Below are positions 7,796 to 15,651 of a DNA stretch of 26,756 nucleotides, in pieces. The stretch covers positions 1 to 26,756 of the forward strand of contig DAIAZB010000269.1 in NCBI GenBank assembly GCA_027443745.1, written 5' to 3'. The DNA comes from Thiomonas sp. GTDB lineage: Bacteria > Pseudomonadota > Gammaproteobacteria > Burkholderiales > Burkholderiaceae. The notes below the pieces were generated by a model, which worked only from the letters and a program-made list of their open reading frames with translations, made no database searches and had not been told where the DNA came from. Each line of letters starts with the position of its first letter. Position 1 is the first letter of the stretch. A program made the position numbers and the translations under genes.

Positions 7796-7828
7796 CATCC
7801 CTCCTTGAACCGCTCTGGGCTACGGGGT

Positions 7829-7986
7829 ACCCGTGCTGTTCTTGGTGGATCTGGGCGCGGCAATCAGGGTGGCATCGACCACCGTGCCCGTCTTGAGCAT
7901 CAGCCCGCGCTGCTTGAGCTGGGCGTTGACCGCATCCAGAATCTGTGCGCCCAGATTGTGTTGCTCGAGCACAGTCTTTTCCAAAC
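7829..7986 (-). pseudogene. IS5-family transposase, internal fragment
   Basis: Leftward reading gives about 52 residues including LEQHNLGAQILDAVN and GTVVDATLIAAP, followed by STKNSTG. This is the start of the DDE catalytic region of IS5-family transposases (the VDAT Asp). Both sides are cut: the frame stops just after STKNSTGTP, and upstream it meets the 20-base repeat at 7984-8003. It belongs to the same strand and probably the same original element as the N-terminal piece at 8407-8525, with roughly 60 codons missing between them. It lies 33 bases beyond the ImmA/IrrE stop, so it marks the border of the defence block. Confidence 0.8.
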
Positions 7987-8003
7987 GAGGTATGAGCCTG
8001 GAG
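7984..8003. repeat. 20-base repeat, copy 1 (candidate insertion-element end)
   Basis: The 20 bases AACGAGGTATGAGCCTGGAG occur here and, identically and in the same orientation, at 26627-26646. A third, 17/20-matching copy is at 26663-26682. In both exact copies a truncated leftward gene (IS5 transposase here, TniQ there) lies immediately to the left, as expected if this is the outer end of an element pointing right. The flanking bases C-C-A-A also agree closely. Confidence 0.6.
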
Positions 8004-8197
8004 CGGGCTGAGATCGGTGACGCGAAGCGAGTCGATCCGTTGTAGACGTGGGCAGTGTATTTGCCCCGGGTCTTTTGGGTTTTGAACTACCTTGATCGCG
8101 TGCTGTGGGCATGTGGGCGAGGACTGGCCAGCGCCGTTCAGGCGTTTCGTTCACATGTCCACAGCCCTCTCCCGCGCGTAGCCCCGCAGGGAGGAAT
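8004..8197. other. Non-coding remnant between repeat and integrase tail
   Basis: No gene is supported here. Its left end touches the 20-base repeat and its right end the stop codon of the integrase fragment. I read it as the 3' untranslated end of the inserted element, between its transposase stop and its terminal repeat. Confidence 0.35.
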
Positions 8198-8407
8198 TCA
8201 GCCGATGCGTGCCGGGACGCGTCTGAACAGCGCCAGCCGGGCCTCGTTGAGTTCCTCGGCCGCCTGCACATCGGTGAGCGCGCGGGCCAGCGCATGCAGG
8301 TCTTCGAGCGTAATGCCCTCGCGCAGGAACGTCGCCGCGTCAGGCAAGCTGGCCAGCTTGTCCAGCGGCGTCATCGCGTTCTTTGCCCGGTACACGCGTT
8401 TGATGCG
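8198..8407 (-). pseudogene. C-terminal tail of a DDE integrase/transposase
   Basis: About 70 residues ending at TGA 8200-8198, containing KRVYRAKNAMTPLDKLASLP, REGITLEDLHALARALTD and LNEARLALFRR. This TPLDKL...LPxA...L..GVTLEDL pattern resembles the C-terminal tail of some rve-type DDE integrases/transposases found in proteobacterial insertion elements; I am not sure of the exact family. Its N-terminal catalytic part is missing, replaced upstream by the N-terminus of an IS5 transposase in the same frame (GKTGR then IKRVYR). It is therefore a dead chimera rather than a gene. Confidence 0.55.
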
Positions 8408-8525
8408 TCCTGTCTTGCCGCTAGGGGCGTGTAGGGCGATGAGCGCAAGCAACTCGCCCCAGGGAGGGAATCACCCGGCCCATTTCGTCGAGAAATTCCC
8501 GCTTGCGCGCCAGTTCAAAGCCGGT
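8407..8525 (-). pseudogene. IS5-family transposase, N-terminal fragment with frameshift
   Basis: Leftward reading gives TGFELARKREFLDEMGRVIP, then, after a frame change, GELLALIALHAPSGKTGR, the usual N-terminus of IS5-group transposases (RKREFLDEM..VVPW.ELV..I.PH.P.GK.GRPPF). The frame change is a tandem CCCT duplication on the leftward strand (AGGGAGGG at 8461-8468). The sequence stops matching at GR, where the integrase tail begins. Its upstream edge abuts the Rieske remnant at about 8530. Confidence 0.7.
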
Positions 8526-8529
8526 CAGC

Positions 8530-8717
8530 GGTGCGGGAGCTGCTCCGGATCAATGCCGAACCAGACGAACACCGCATCGGCCACTTCCTGAGTGGCGTAG
8601 CTGCGAAGACGTTTCTCACCGTCCATTGGGCAGTTCGCCGAGGATGTAACCGACATGACCACGCCACATCCGTCAACCTCGACGCCGTGGTATCAGCAAG
8701 CGACTCTTTCGCCCAGA
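8530..8717 (-). pseudogene. Remnant of a second Rieske oxygenase alpha-subunit gene
   Basis: This leftward segment encodes about 62 residues nearly matching residues 79-136 of the intact Rieske oxygenase next to it (shared stretches include GEKRLRSYATQEV and VFVWFGIDPE). I count nine differences in about 60 positions. One turns the Trp between the Rieske ligands Cys85 and His88 into TGA, so the copy cannot encode a working cluster. Similarity ends at about 8717 on one side and at the IS5 fragment on the other. At DNA level it aligns with 9415-9594. It shows a paralogous oxygenase gene once stood here. Confidence 0.85.
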
Positions 8718-8768
8718 CCTGCTTTCCAATCTGATGCTGGAACTACTGCGACTTGGCCCTGAGGAACG

Positions 8769-9815
8769 TCAGGCGCTCGCGTGCAATTCCTCGCGCTTTT
8801 TCGCCTGGTCGCGAGCACGTTGCTCCAGCACTCTACGAACCCGCGCGAGACCGAGGTCGTGTTCATACAGGAACTCGCGATCACGGGCTTGTTGCGGCAG
8901 TGCCTCGAGGACGTAGCGATCCTGCTCCAACACGGACCAGTGCAGGCCTTCCAGGCGATTGCGATACAGGAAACGCCAGACATCGCGTTGCCAGCCCTGT
9001 ACCTTGCGGGTACGCCAGAAATAGACCTGACAGTTGTGCTCGTCGACCGGCGTCGCAAAGCCGATGATGCCGAAATTGCCGCCCGGCCCATATTTTTTCT
9101 TGTACGGTATTGCCAGTTTGAGCCACATGCAGTGGGTGTCGCCGAACTCCACCCAATCGAAGTTGACGTCGCGCTGCCCCTTCTTCTCGAACACCAGTCC
9201 TGTTGGCGTCTTGCGCAACACCATCTCGGCGCGACGATCGCCTTCGGCCATGGAATGCGACACAGCGTGAAGATAGGCGCCGTGCATGGGATCCATCACG
9301 TTGTCAATTGCATAGCGGTAACTGGTCTTCCAGTGCGCCATGCACAGGAATGACGAATATTCGGCTGATGTGAGCTCTTCTGGGAGTTGCAGCGGTGCCG
9401 GAGGCACCTCCGGATCAATTCCGAACCAGACGAACACCGCGCCAGCCACTTCCTGAGTGGCGTAGCTGCGAAGACGTTTCTCGCCTTCCATTGGGCAGTT
9501 CGCCGATGCAGGAACCGACATGACAATGCCGCGTCCGTCGATCTCGACGCCGTGATACCAGCAAGCGACTCTTTCGCCCAGGTTCCAGCCCAACGACAGC
9601 CGTGCGCCGCGGTGCGGGCAGCGGTCTTCCAGTGCGTGCACGCTTCCTTTCGCGTCTCGCCACATCACCAGGTTCTCGCCCAGGCGCGTGATCCCGATCG
9701 GAGCATTGCGGACTTGCCAACTCGGGGCAACCGGATACCACAGGTCTCGCAGCCCCGTCGCAAGAATATGTTGGGCATCGGTCTCGACGGTTTCGGGAAT
9801 TTGGTTCTGACTCAT
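8769..9815 (-). CDS. Rieske non-haem iron oxygenase, alpha subunit
   Basis: A 348-residue ring-hydroxylating oxygenase. The Rieske [2Fe-2S] site is CPH (Cys66, His68) and CWYH (Cys85, His88). The mononuclear iron motif DNVMDPMHGAYLH gives His178 and His183, with bridging Asp175, and EQDRYV near residue 295 probably supplies the Asp ligand. It inserts oxygen into an aromatic or related substrate, receiving electrons from the Rieske ferredoxin and FAD reductase encoded just upstream. AGGAGA precedes ATG 9815. The length and single-subunit look resemble phthalate/vanillate-type oxygenases; no beta-subunit gene is seen. It is the last gene of the leftward catabolic operon. The substrate cannot be read from sequence. 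Confidence 0.93.
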   Translation of the reverse strand: MSQNQIPETVETDAQHILATGLRDLWYPVAPSWQVRNAPIGITRLGENLVMWRDAKGSVHALEDRCPHRGARLSLGWNLGERVACWYHGVEIDGRGIVMSVPASANCPMEGEKRLRSYATQEVAGAVFVWFGIDPEVPPAPLQLPEELTSAEYSSFLCMAHWKTSYRYAIDNVMDPMHGAYLHAVSHSMAEGDRRAEMVLRKTPTGLVFEKKGQRDVNFDWVEFGDTHCMWLKLAIPYKKKYGPGGNFGIIGFATPVDEHNCQVYFWRTRKVQGWQRDVWRFLYRNRLEGLHWSVLEQDRYVLEALPQQARDREFLYEHDLGLARVRRVLEQRARDQAKKREELHASA

Positions 9816-9842
9816 TTCATTCTCCTGTTACGCAGGCTGTGA

Positions 9843-10139
9843 TCAATAACCGAGCCGCGCGATTTCAGCGCGAAATGCCTCGACGGTCCACGCCGAGCCA
9901 TCGGCATTGCGGAATGCCTGGGCGTTTAGGTTCTGCACCACCTCATCTAGGCTGCTGGCGCCAGCCTCGAATGCCTTTTCGAGCGCATCGCCGAGCGCGT
10001 TCTCGTAGGTTGATGGCTCGGTGGCACGCGTCTGCCAGATGATGTTGCTGACCTGTCCAGGAATCTCGATGACGCCCTTGCCGGCGGTGTTGTTCGGCTC
10101 GGCAGCTTCCCAGGGTTTCAGGAATGGATTGAAGTTCAT
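9843..10139 (-). CDS. Small 'recombinase-like helix' protein of a Rieske oxygenase operon
   Basis: A 98-residue protein (MNFNPFLKPW, then PSTYENALGDALEKAFEAGASSL, and a C-terminal WTVEAFRAEIARLG). It resembles short proteins annotated as 'recombinase-like helix domain' that are often encoded beside aromatic-ring oxygenases; no enzymatic role is known to me. Its ATG overlaps the Rieske ferredoxin stop by four bases and GAGAGGAAAG lies upstream, so it is a real, coupled gene. The oxygenase gene follows 27 bases later. It may help assemble or stabilise the oxygenase, or act as a small subunit; this is inference from position. Confidence 0.8.
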   Translation of the reverse strand: MNFNPFLKPWEAAEPNNTAGKGVIEIPGQVSNIIWQTRATEPSTYENALGDALEKAFEAGASSLDEVVQNLNAQAFRNADGSAWTVEAFRAEIARLGY

Positions 10140-10471
10140 GATGCTTTCCTCTCTATAAATTGTTCGCTTGCAACCTGCACTTCGCGGCCGACAATACGAA
10201 TGGGGTAAATTTTTAAGTCTCGGCACGGTTCACCACGGAGATGTTGGCCACTGCAGATGTCGAATACGGCGTTATGCAGAGGGCATTCGATTTCTCCGCT
10301 GTCGATGAAGCCGCTGCTCAGAATGGCGTGAGCATGCGGACAGACGTCCTCGATTGCGTAGAGCGTGCCTTCCACCTCGAAAACTCCGATCTTGGTTCCG
10401 TCAATGTCGGCGGCGATGGGGTTGTCGGGATCGACTTGGTCACGCGTTCCTACTGTGCTCCATGTTGTCAT
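10136..10471 (-). CDS. Rieske-type [2Fe-2S] ferredoxin
   Basis: A 111-residue Rieske ferredoxin with CPH (Cys44, His46) and CPLH (Cys63, His66) ligands spaced as in biphenyl/naphthalene dioxygenase ferredoxins. It carries electrons from the FAD reductase to the terminal oxygenase in the cytoplasm. ATG 10471 is preceded by a strong AAGGAGAGGAG. The start lies inside the 3' end of the reductase gene (32-base overlap), and its stop overlaps the next start by four bases, so production of the electron-transfer chain is tightly coupled. A longer upstream reading frame exists but has no homology and no ribosome site. Confidence 0.92.
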   Translation of the reverse strand: MTTWSTVGTRDQVDPDNPIAADIDGTKIGVFEVEGTLYAIEDVCPHAHAILSSGFIDSGEIECPLHNAVFDICSGQHLRGEPCRDLKIYPIRIVGREVQVASEQFIERKAS

Positions 10472-11732
10472 GCGGCTCCTCTCCTTTATCCACTTGCTGC
10501 GCGGCGGTGCAGGGCAGTTTGGCAACGTCCATCGCGGTGCTCTGCAGATCATCCAGGTTCGGAAACGAACCATTGGTCATCCACTTTCTTGCGACCTTGA
10601 TCTCCCGGCCAGCATTGATCGCCACGACACCCTCGATGCGGTCCGACGTGCAGAAGTACATGACACGATGGCGCCTGGCAACGCTGTCTCGCTCGACGAT
10701 ACGCAGCCCTGGGTCGGGAGTGCCCAGAATCTGCAAGTTCTCCTCGTACTGATCCGACCAGAACCACGCCGGCGATTTGTCGTCTTGCGATCCAAGCTGC
10801 CCCAGCGCCGCGCGGGCCGCCGTGATGCCCATCCGCTGGGCGTTGTCCCAAGATTCCAGGCGACTGCGCCGTCCGTCCGATCTGAGACCGTTGGCTACAT
10901 CGCCTGCGGCAAAGATGTGCGGGTCGCTGGTGCGGCAGTCAGCGTCAACGACGATTCCGTTGTCGGTGGCCAAGCCAGCGCTGGCTGCCAGGCCGCTATT
11001 GGGCTGCATTCCGATACCGACGACCAGCATGTCGCCGCGCAGGCTGTCGCCGCCATCGATGCCAAGTGTGACGCCTTGGCTGTCTGCATGCACGCCGCTC
11101 ACCATAGCTCCAAGCTGAAGATCGACACCGTGCTCTTGATGCAGAGTGCGCAGGTACTCTGACACCACCGGAGGGACACTGCGCTGGCAAAGCCGTGGCA
11201 CGGCCTCCACCAGGGTCACACGACGACCGCGGCTTCGTGCCGACGCGGCAACCTCCAGACCAATCCATCCCCCGCCCAGAACCAGCACGTGGCGCGCCTC
11301 GTCGAGTTGCCGCTTGATCTGCAGCGCGTCAGCGGCAGTGCGCAGAGTGTGGATCCGCGGATGGGCCGCGACGCCTTCCAGTTGCCTTGCACAGCCGCCA
11401 GTGGCGAGAAACAGGCACGAATAACTGATCTGCCCGCCATCGCTGGTGCGTACGAACCGTCCCGAACGATCGATCTGCTTGACCCGGCAGCCTGCTCTCC
11501 AATCGACAGCAAGGGATTCGAAAGTGTCGTCCCGAAACAGCGCGATCTCGTCAACAGACGTGCTGCCGAGCAACACGCTCTTCGATAGTGGCGGCCGCTC
11601 GTAGGGATGCCGGGGCTCGTCGCTCATCCAGACTATCGGACCGTCATAGCCCTCCTGGCGCAGGGTGATGACGATCCATCGCGCCGCCTGGCCACCGCCG
11701 ACGACAACAAAATTGGGAACAGGTGCACGCAT
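10440..11732 (-). CDS. FAD-dependent NAD(P)H:ferredoxin reductase
   Basis: A 430-residue flavoprotein of the dioxygenase ferredoxin-reductase type (BphA4/rubredoxin-reductase-like). The N-terminal FAD fold has VVGGGQAA (10-17), a YERPPLSK signature (44-51) and an ATGG loop (110-113). The NAD fold has VLGGGWIGLE (151-160), and the second FAD site FAAGDVAN is around 265-275. It passes electrons from NAD(P)H to the Rieske ferredoxin whose gene overlaps its end. The C-terminal ~30 residues past TGSFPNLDDL-type sequence are a longer tail than usual, created by the overlap. It starts nine bases after the VOC gene stop. Confidence 0.92.
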   Translation of the reverse strand: MRAPVPNFVVVGGGQAARWIVITLRQEGYDGPIVWMSDEPRHPYERPPLSKSVLLGSTSVDEIALFRDDTFESLAVDWRAGCRVKQIDRSGRFVRTSDGGQISYSCLFLATGGCARQLEGVAAHPRIHTLRTAADALQIKRQLDEARHVLVLGGGWIGLEVAASARSRGRRVTLVEAVPRLCQRSVPPVVSEYLRTLHQEHGVDLQLGAMVSGVHADSQGVTLGIDGGDSLRGDMLVVGIGMQPNSGLAASAGLATDNGIVVDADCRTSDPHIFAAGDVANGLRSDGRRSRLESWDNAQRMGITAARAALGQLGSQDDKSPAWFWSDQYEENLQILGTPDPGLRIVERDSVARRHRVMYFCTSDRIEGVVAINAGREIKVARKWMTNGSFPNLDDLQSTAMDVAKLPCTAAQQVDKGEEPHDNMEHSRNA

Positions 11733-11741
11733 GGCGTTGCT

Positions 11742-12698
11742 CTAGTCACGCTTATCGGTGAGAAATCCGGACTGCGCACTGCGTCCCTTCTGACGGCGTG
11801 TGCGCCCGTCCAGTCCGCCATCGATCGCCCACTCGGCGAACACACTCGGCCCGGGTTCGAACTCGCGCGGAACCCATGCTGCGGTGAGCTCATCCTCGTC
11901 TGCGTAGTACTCGACCAGCGCTCCGGCGGGATTGCGGAAATACCAGAAATAGGCCGAAGAAATCGGATGGCGGCCCGGCCCGAGTTGCGTCTCCCAGCCG
12001 CACCGGCTGATGTGCAGCCCGCCGCCGAACACCTCATGGATGTCGCGCACCGTGAACGCCAGGTGGTTCAAGCCACGGCGCCCCTCCGGACTTTGCAGCA
12101 GGAACAGATCGTGGTGCCCGCCGCGCTGGGCACAGCGCATGAAGGCCCCGCGCCCAGGGTAGCGATCGGAGGTGACGAAGCCTAGCGAGGTGTAGAAGGA
12201 CTCCGTCGCAGCAAGGTCTGCGACAAAGAACACAACGTGCCCGATCTCGATCGGCGTCGCGCGCTCATAGATGGGCGCCGGGTTGTCGATGCGTTCGCGC
12301 CTGTCCCAACTATTGAAGCGCGCGCCGTGGAGTTCGACCGGTTGCTTGCGCAAACATTCGAAGCACACGCGCAAGCCGTTCGGGTCGTTGCAACTGATAC
12401 GAGTCGGTGTCTCGGCGAAACCCGGGCGATTCTGCATTGCTTGACGCAGCGTTTCGAGATCCTGTTGTTTCTCGACGCCCCAGACAACTTCGCGCAGGGT
12501 CGGATCGGGCTCGATGCCGGGTGCGAGGCCTTTGACTGCCGGGTCGGCGACGACGACCCGGCAGCGGTTGCGTGTTTCGAATACCAGTCGCGTTACCCCA
12601 TCTTCGTGCAGGGACAGCCCCCAGTCGAGAAAGAAGCGGCGGCAGGTCGCCAGATCCGCGCAGGCGAACGTGACTTCGTCGATGCCTTCGATGGCCAT
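11742..12698 (-). CDS. VOC-family extradiol-type dioxygenase
   Basis: A 318-residue two-domain vicinal-oxygen-chelate protein. The C-terminal domain keeps the type I extradiol metal triad: His154 in EIGHVVFF, His212 in LNHLAFTV and Glu263 in ALVEYYAD. The N-terminal domain (1-~120) has the fold but no ligand His, as in catechol 2,3-dioxygenase and 2,3-dihydroxybiphenyl dioxygenase. It probably cleaves a catecholic intermediate made by the Rieske oxygenase. The C-terminal ~30 residues are basic and may be extra. AAGGAGGAAA precedes the ATG. A glyoxalase-type role is less likely given the operon. Confidence 0.85.
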   Translation of the reverse strand: MAIEGIDEVTFACADLATCRRFFLDWGLSLHEDGVTRLVFETRNRCRVVVADPAVKGLAPGIEPDPTLREVVWGVEKQQDLETLRQAMQNRPGFAETPTRISCNDPNGLRVCFECLRKQPVELHGARFNSWDRRERIDNPAPIYERATPIEIGHVVFFVADLAATESFYTSLGFVTSDRYPGRGAFMRCAQRGGHHDLFLLQSPEGRRGLNHLAFTVRDIHEVFGGGLHISRCGWETQLGPGRHPISSAYFWYFRNPAGALVEYYADEDELTAAWVPREFEPGPSVFAEWAIDGGLDGRTRRQKGRSAQSGFLTDKRD

Positions 12699-12741
12699 GG
12701 TTTCCTCCTTGCTGTAGCGTTTCGCGGCAGGCGTTGTTGGA

Positions 12742-13272
12742 TCAGTTCACAATGGACTTCTTGCGATCGACCTTGGACAGTGGGTGGTCCGGCGGATAAG
12801 TGGGTGTTTCCGGCTGTGTGCTCCCGATGATCACGCAAATCAGAGCCTCTTCGTCGCCGATGTTCTGCACGCCACGATAGACCCCAATGGGCCATGAAAT
12901 GAGGTCGCGGTCCGACACATCCATCGACCAGTTCTCACCGTTGAGCTCGGCGATCAAGCGCACCTTTCCGCGCAGCACAAAAAATACCTCCTCGGCATCC
13001 TCATGCAAATGCAGCGGGCCTTCTGCGCCGATAGGCAAAATCATCGTCGAGAAGGTGAAGTGCTCAGCAGGCACTGTGTTGCTGTCGGCATTCACGCCGG
13101 TAGCGCCCGTCCCGACGTAGCGCATCTGCGCACGCCGGTATTTAGGGTCGTAGTCGGCTTGAAACTTCAACGCGTTCCAGTCGTACTTGCGCGTTGCGCG
13201 CATCGCAACGCGAGATTTCAGCCAGTCGGCCAGACTCATGCCCGCCGGAGGTGCGTAATGCTTGGTGTTCAT
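12742..13272 (-). CDS. Cupin-domain protein
   Basis: A 176-residue single-cupin protein. Motif 1 is GPLHLHEDAEEVFFVLRG, giving metal ligands His88, His90 and Glu94. In motif 2 the usual His is replaced by Arg133 (SWPIGVYRGVQNIG), so only three ligands remain. Such proteins can be ring-cleavage dioxygenases, isomerases or binding proteins; I cannot choose. TAGGAGAA precedes ATG 13272. It sits 64 bases after the ALDH gene and 43 before the VOC gene, so it most likely serves the same pathway. Confidence 0.8.
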   Translation of the reverse strand: MNTKHYAPPAGMSLADWLKSRVAMRATRKYDWNALKFQADYDPKYRRAQMRYVGTGATGVNADSNTVPAEHFTFSTMILPIGAEGPLHLHEDAEEVFFVLRGKVRLIAELNGENWSMDVSDRDLISWPIGVYRGVQNIGDEEALICVIIGSTQPETPTYPPDHPLSKVDRKKSIVN

Positions 13273-13336
13273 CGGGTTCTCCTAAAAAGATGTCGTGCGA
13301 TCCTGCAAATGTCACAGCTGCTCGTTGCGAGGTTCA

Positions 13337-14812
13337 TTAGTTCGCCCAAGGCAGCGGCTCGGCGTTCAAACCCCAATACATGCTCTTCTGCTGCATGTAT
13401 TCGAGGATCCCCAATCTGCCCTTTTCGCGGCCGATGCCACTGTCCTTATAGCCACCGAACGGCGTTGAGATGGATAGTTGCTTGTAGGTGTTGATCCACA
13501 CTGTTCCAGCTTGCAGCGCCCGGCCCAGGCTCCACGCTCGCTTGTAATCCCGAGACCAGATGCCCGCTGCCAATGCATAGCTGGCATCATTGGCCTGCTC
13601 GACCAGTGCGCGCTCGTCGTCAAAGGTGATCACTGCCAGAACCGGACCGAAAATTTCTTCCTGGCACATCCGATCTGAGTTCGCTAGACCATCAATGATC
13701 GTCGGCAGGTAGTAGAAACCGTGCGTCAGTGCCACGTCGTCCGGAGTCTTTCCGCCGGTAAGCAGCCGACCTCCCGCTGACAGACCAAGTTCGACGTAAC
13801 GCGCGACCGACTCGCGGTGCCGCGCAGTAATCAGCGGACCCATCTGGGTATGCGCCTCTAGGGGATCGCCGATGCGCAACGCCGCAGTGCGTTGCGTCAG
13901 CAGTTCAAGGAATCGTTCGCGGATCTGCCGTGCGACGAATAGCCGAGATCCCGCGATGCACGATTCACCCGAGGAACTGAAAATTCCATACAGCACGCCG
14001 TTGACCGCGTGGTCCAGGTCAGCGTCCTCAAGCACGATGGTCGGCGACTTGCCCCCAAGCTCGAGCGATACGGGCATCATCTTGTCGGCCGCGACATGTG
14101 CGATATGACGACCGGTGGCCGTGCCGCCAGTGAACGACACGCGTCGCACGAGTGGGTGGCGCACCAGCGCATCACCGACCAAAGACCCCGGGCCTGCCAG
14201 TACACTGACCAACCCCTTGGGAACACCGGATTCCTCGCAGATGTGCGCCAGTTCAAGTGCCAGAAGGGGCGTGACTTCGGCCGGCTTCATGATTACCGCA
14301 TTGCCCGCAGCCAATGCCGGAGCCAGCTTTTGCGCTTCGCTCGCGATAGGCGAGTTCCAGGGGGTTATGGCGGCCACCACGCCCATGGGTTCGTGCACGC
14401 TCATGGTCAGATAGTCGCCACGCGCCGGAGGGATCGTGCCTTCCAGAGTCTCGCAGGCTGCGGCGAAGAACTGAAACGTGGCGGCCGCGCTCATCACCAG
14501 AGCGCGTGTTTCCTGGATCGGTTTGCCGTTATCCAACGTTTGGCGTCGAGCCAGTCCCTCTGCCCGTTCGCTGATCGTTGCGGCGATGCGCAGTAGTACC
14601 CCGGAACGCTCGTGCGGCTTGCGCTGTGCCCAGCCACTGTTGTGGAATGACTGGTCGGCACACGCAACGGCTTCTGCGACGTCATCCAGCGATGCTGCAC
14701 GTAGCTTGGCGATCGGCTCACCCGTGGCCGGATACAGACTGTCGTAAACATCGCCACCACCGGAACGCCAGGTGCCTGCAATGCAGATTGGAGTGATTTC
14801 AGAGATTGACAT
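13337..14812 (-). CDS. NAD(P)-dependent aldehyde dehydrogenase
   Basis: A 491-residue member of the ALDH superfamily. Visible residues are Asn153 in PWNSP, Lys176 in MKPAEVTP, the FTGGTATG cofactor loop (227-234), the general base Glu251 in LELGGKSP, and the nucleophile Cys285 in GESCIAG (more often GQ.C). It oxidises an aldehyde, here presumably a semialdehyde produced by ring cleavage or by the ThDP-dependent decarboxylase. The length is normal and the protein is intact. It lies 19 bases after the aspartate-dehydrogenase-like gene. The exact substrate is not deducible; hydroxymuconic-semialdehyde or betaine-type ALDHs are the closest in style. Confidence 0.92.
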   Translation of the reverse strand: MSISEITPICIAGTWRSGGGDVYDSLYPATGEPIAKLRAASLDDVAEAVACADQSFHNSGWAQRKPHERSGVLLRIAATISERAEGLARRQTLDNGKPIQETRALVMSAAATFQFFAAACETLEGTIPPARGDYLTMSVHEPMGVVAAITPWNSPIASEAQKLAPALAAGNAVIMKPAEVTPLLALELAHICEESGVPKGLVSVLAGPGSLVGDALVRHPLVRRVSFTGGTATGRHIAHVAADKMMPVSLELGGKSPTIVLEDADLDHAVNGVLYGIFSSSGESCIAGSRLFVARQIRERFLELLTQRTAALRIGDPLEAHTQMGPLITARHRESVARYVELGLSAGGRLLTGGKTPDDVALTHGFYYLPTIIDGLANSDRMCQEEIFGPVLAVITFDDERALVEQANDASYALAAGIWSRDYKRAWSLGRALQAGTVWINTYKQLSISTPFGGYKDSGIGREKGRLGILEYMQQKSMYWGLNAEPLPWAN

Positions 14813-14831
14813 GGTTCGTTGGATTCGTGGC

Positions 14832-15650
14832 CTAGATCGAGATAGAGTTGACCCGGTTGACCAGCGCGCGCACCACGCTGTAGACGGTCAACGCGGAGGT
14901 CTTGGGGTTATCTGGCAGCGGGCGGCCGCGCATGGTCAGCGAGAAGGAGCCGAAAGTACCGCTTGCATCAACCTGATGCACGTTCTCATACAGGGTCGGG
15001 TCGGCGTAGAGATCGACCCGCGTAGCTCGCATGCCCAGTCCTGCCAGAGAAATCGTTGCCGCGACGTTTGCGTTTTTCGGGTACAGCGCCGCGGCATCCC
15101 GCGCCGAGCCAGAGAAGAGCAACTTGGGCGCTTTCAGAGCGGACAGGTCGCACAGTTCCTGAGCAGGCGTTCCGGCCCACGCCAAGGGTGGTTTTCGTCC
15201 GACGTAGCGAACCGAACTCAAACCGCCAAGGCGTGCTGCGGCCAGGGCATCGATGGCGCCGATCGCACCTGGCAGAAGTTGCACCTGCGTTTGTCCAGCG
15301 GCTGCGGCTTGTTCAAGCTCGTCGACAAGGCCATCCTCGCTGAGCGCGCCGACTGAAACAACGAGGCATGGGATGCCGCGGCGCAGACTGGGAAGGACAT
15401 GCTGACGGATCGCTCCGTGGCCAGCGCATTCCACGACCAGATCGGGCAAGGTGCCGGTTCCGTCAAGAGTGCTGATCAGACGGGCCGCAGGAGCATACTG
15501 GGCTGTCAATGCGCGGGCGTGTTCCATCGCCGCGGCGTCGGTTGATATGACCATGGAGGCGACCCGAATGCCGTCATGTTCGGCCAAGCAGCGCAGCACA
15601 CCAGCGCCGATGCCTCCGCATCCAATGAGGGCAATCTTGATCATGTTCAT
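14832..15650 (-). CDS. L-aspartate dehydrogenase-like NAD(P) oxidoreductase
   Basis: A 272-residue protein with an N-terminal Rossmann loop (LIGCGGIGAG, 8-17) and the aspartate-dehydrogenase C-terminal domain: LPGAIGAIDALAAA, then FSGSARDAAALYPKNANVAA, and ending in GRPLPDNPKTSALT. Characterised NadX-type enzymes convert aspartate to iminoaspartate/oxaloacetate with NAD(P). Here it is embedded in a catabolic operon, separated by one base from the ThDP gene stop (TGAAATG) and 19 bases from ALDH, so it probably acts on a pathway intermediate containing an amino or imino group. A role in NAD synthesis is less likely because nadA or nadC is not adjacent. Confidence 0.85.
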   Translation of the reverse strand: MNMIKIALIGCGGIGAGVLRCLAEHDGIRVASMVISTDAAAMEHARALTAQYAPAARLISTLDGTGTLPDLVVECAGHGAIRQHVLPSLRRGIPCLVVSVGALSEDGLVDELEQAAAAGQTQVQLLPGAIGAIDALAAARLGGLSSVRYVGRKPPLAWAGTPAQELCDLSALKAPKLLFSGSARDAAALYPKNANVAATISLAGLGMRATRVDLYADPTLYENVHQVDASGTFGSFSLTMRGRPLPDNPKTSALTVYSVVRALVNRVNSISI

Positions 15651-15651
15651 T

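Noticed and set aside
8055..8591. A 178-residue rightward frame in the graveyard
   Set aside because: The other strand carries recognisable integrase and IS5 fragments; this frame is their mirror.
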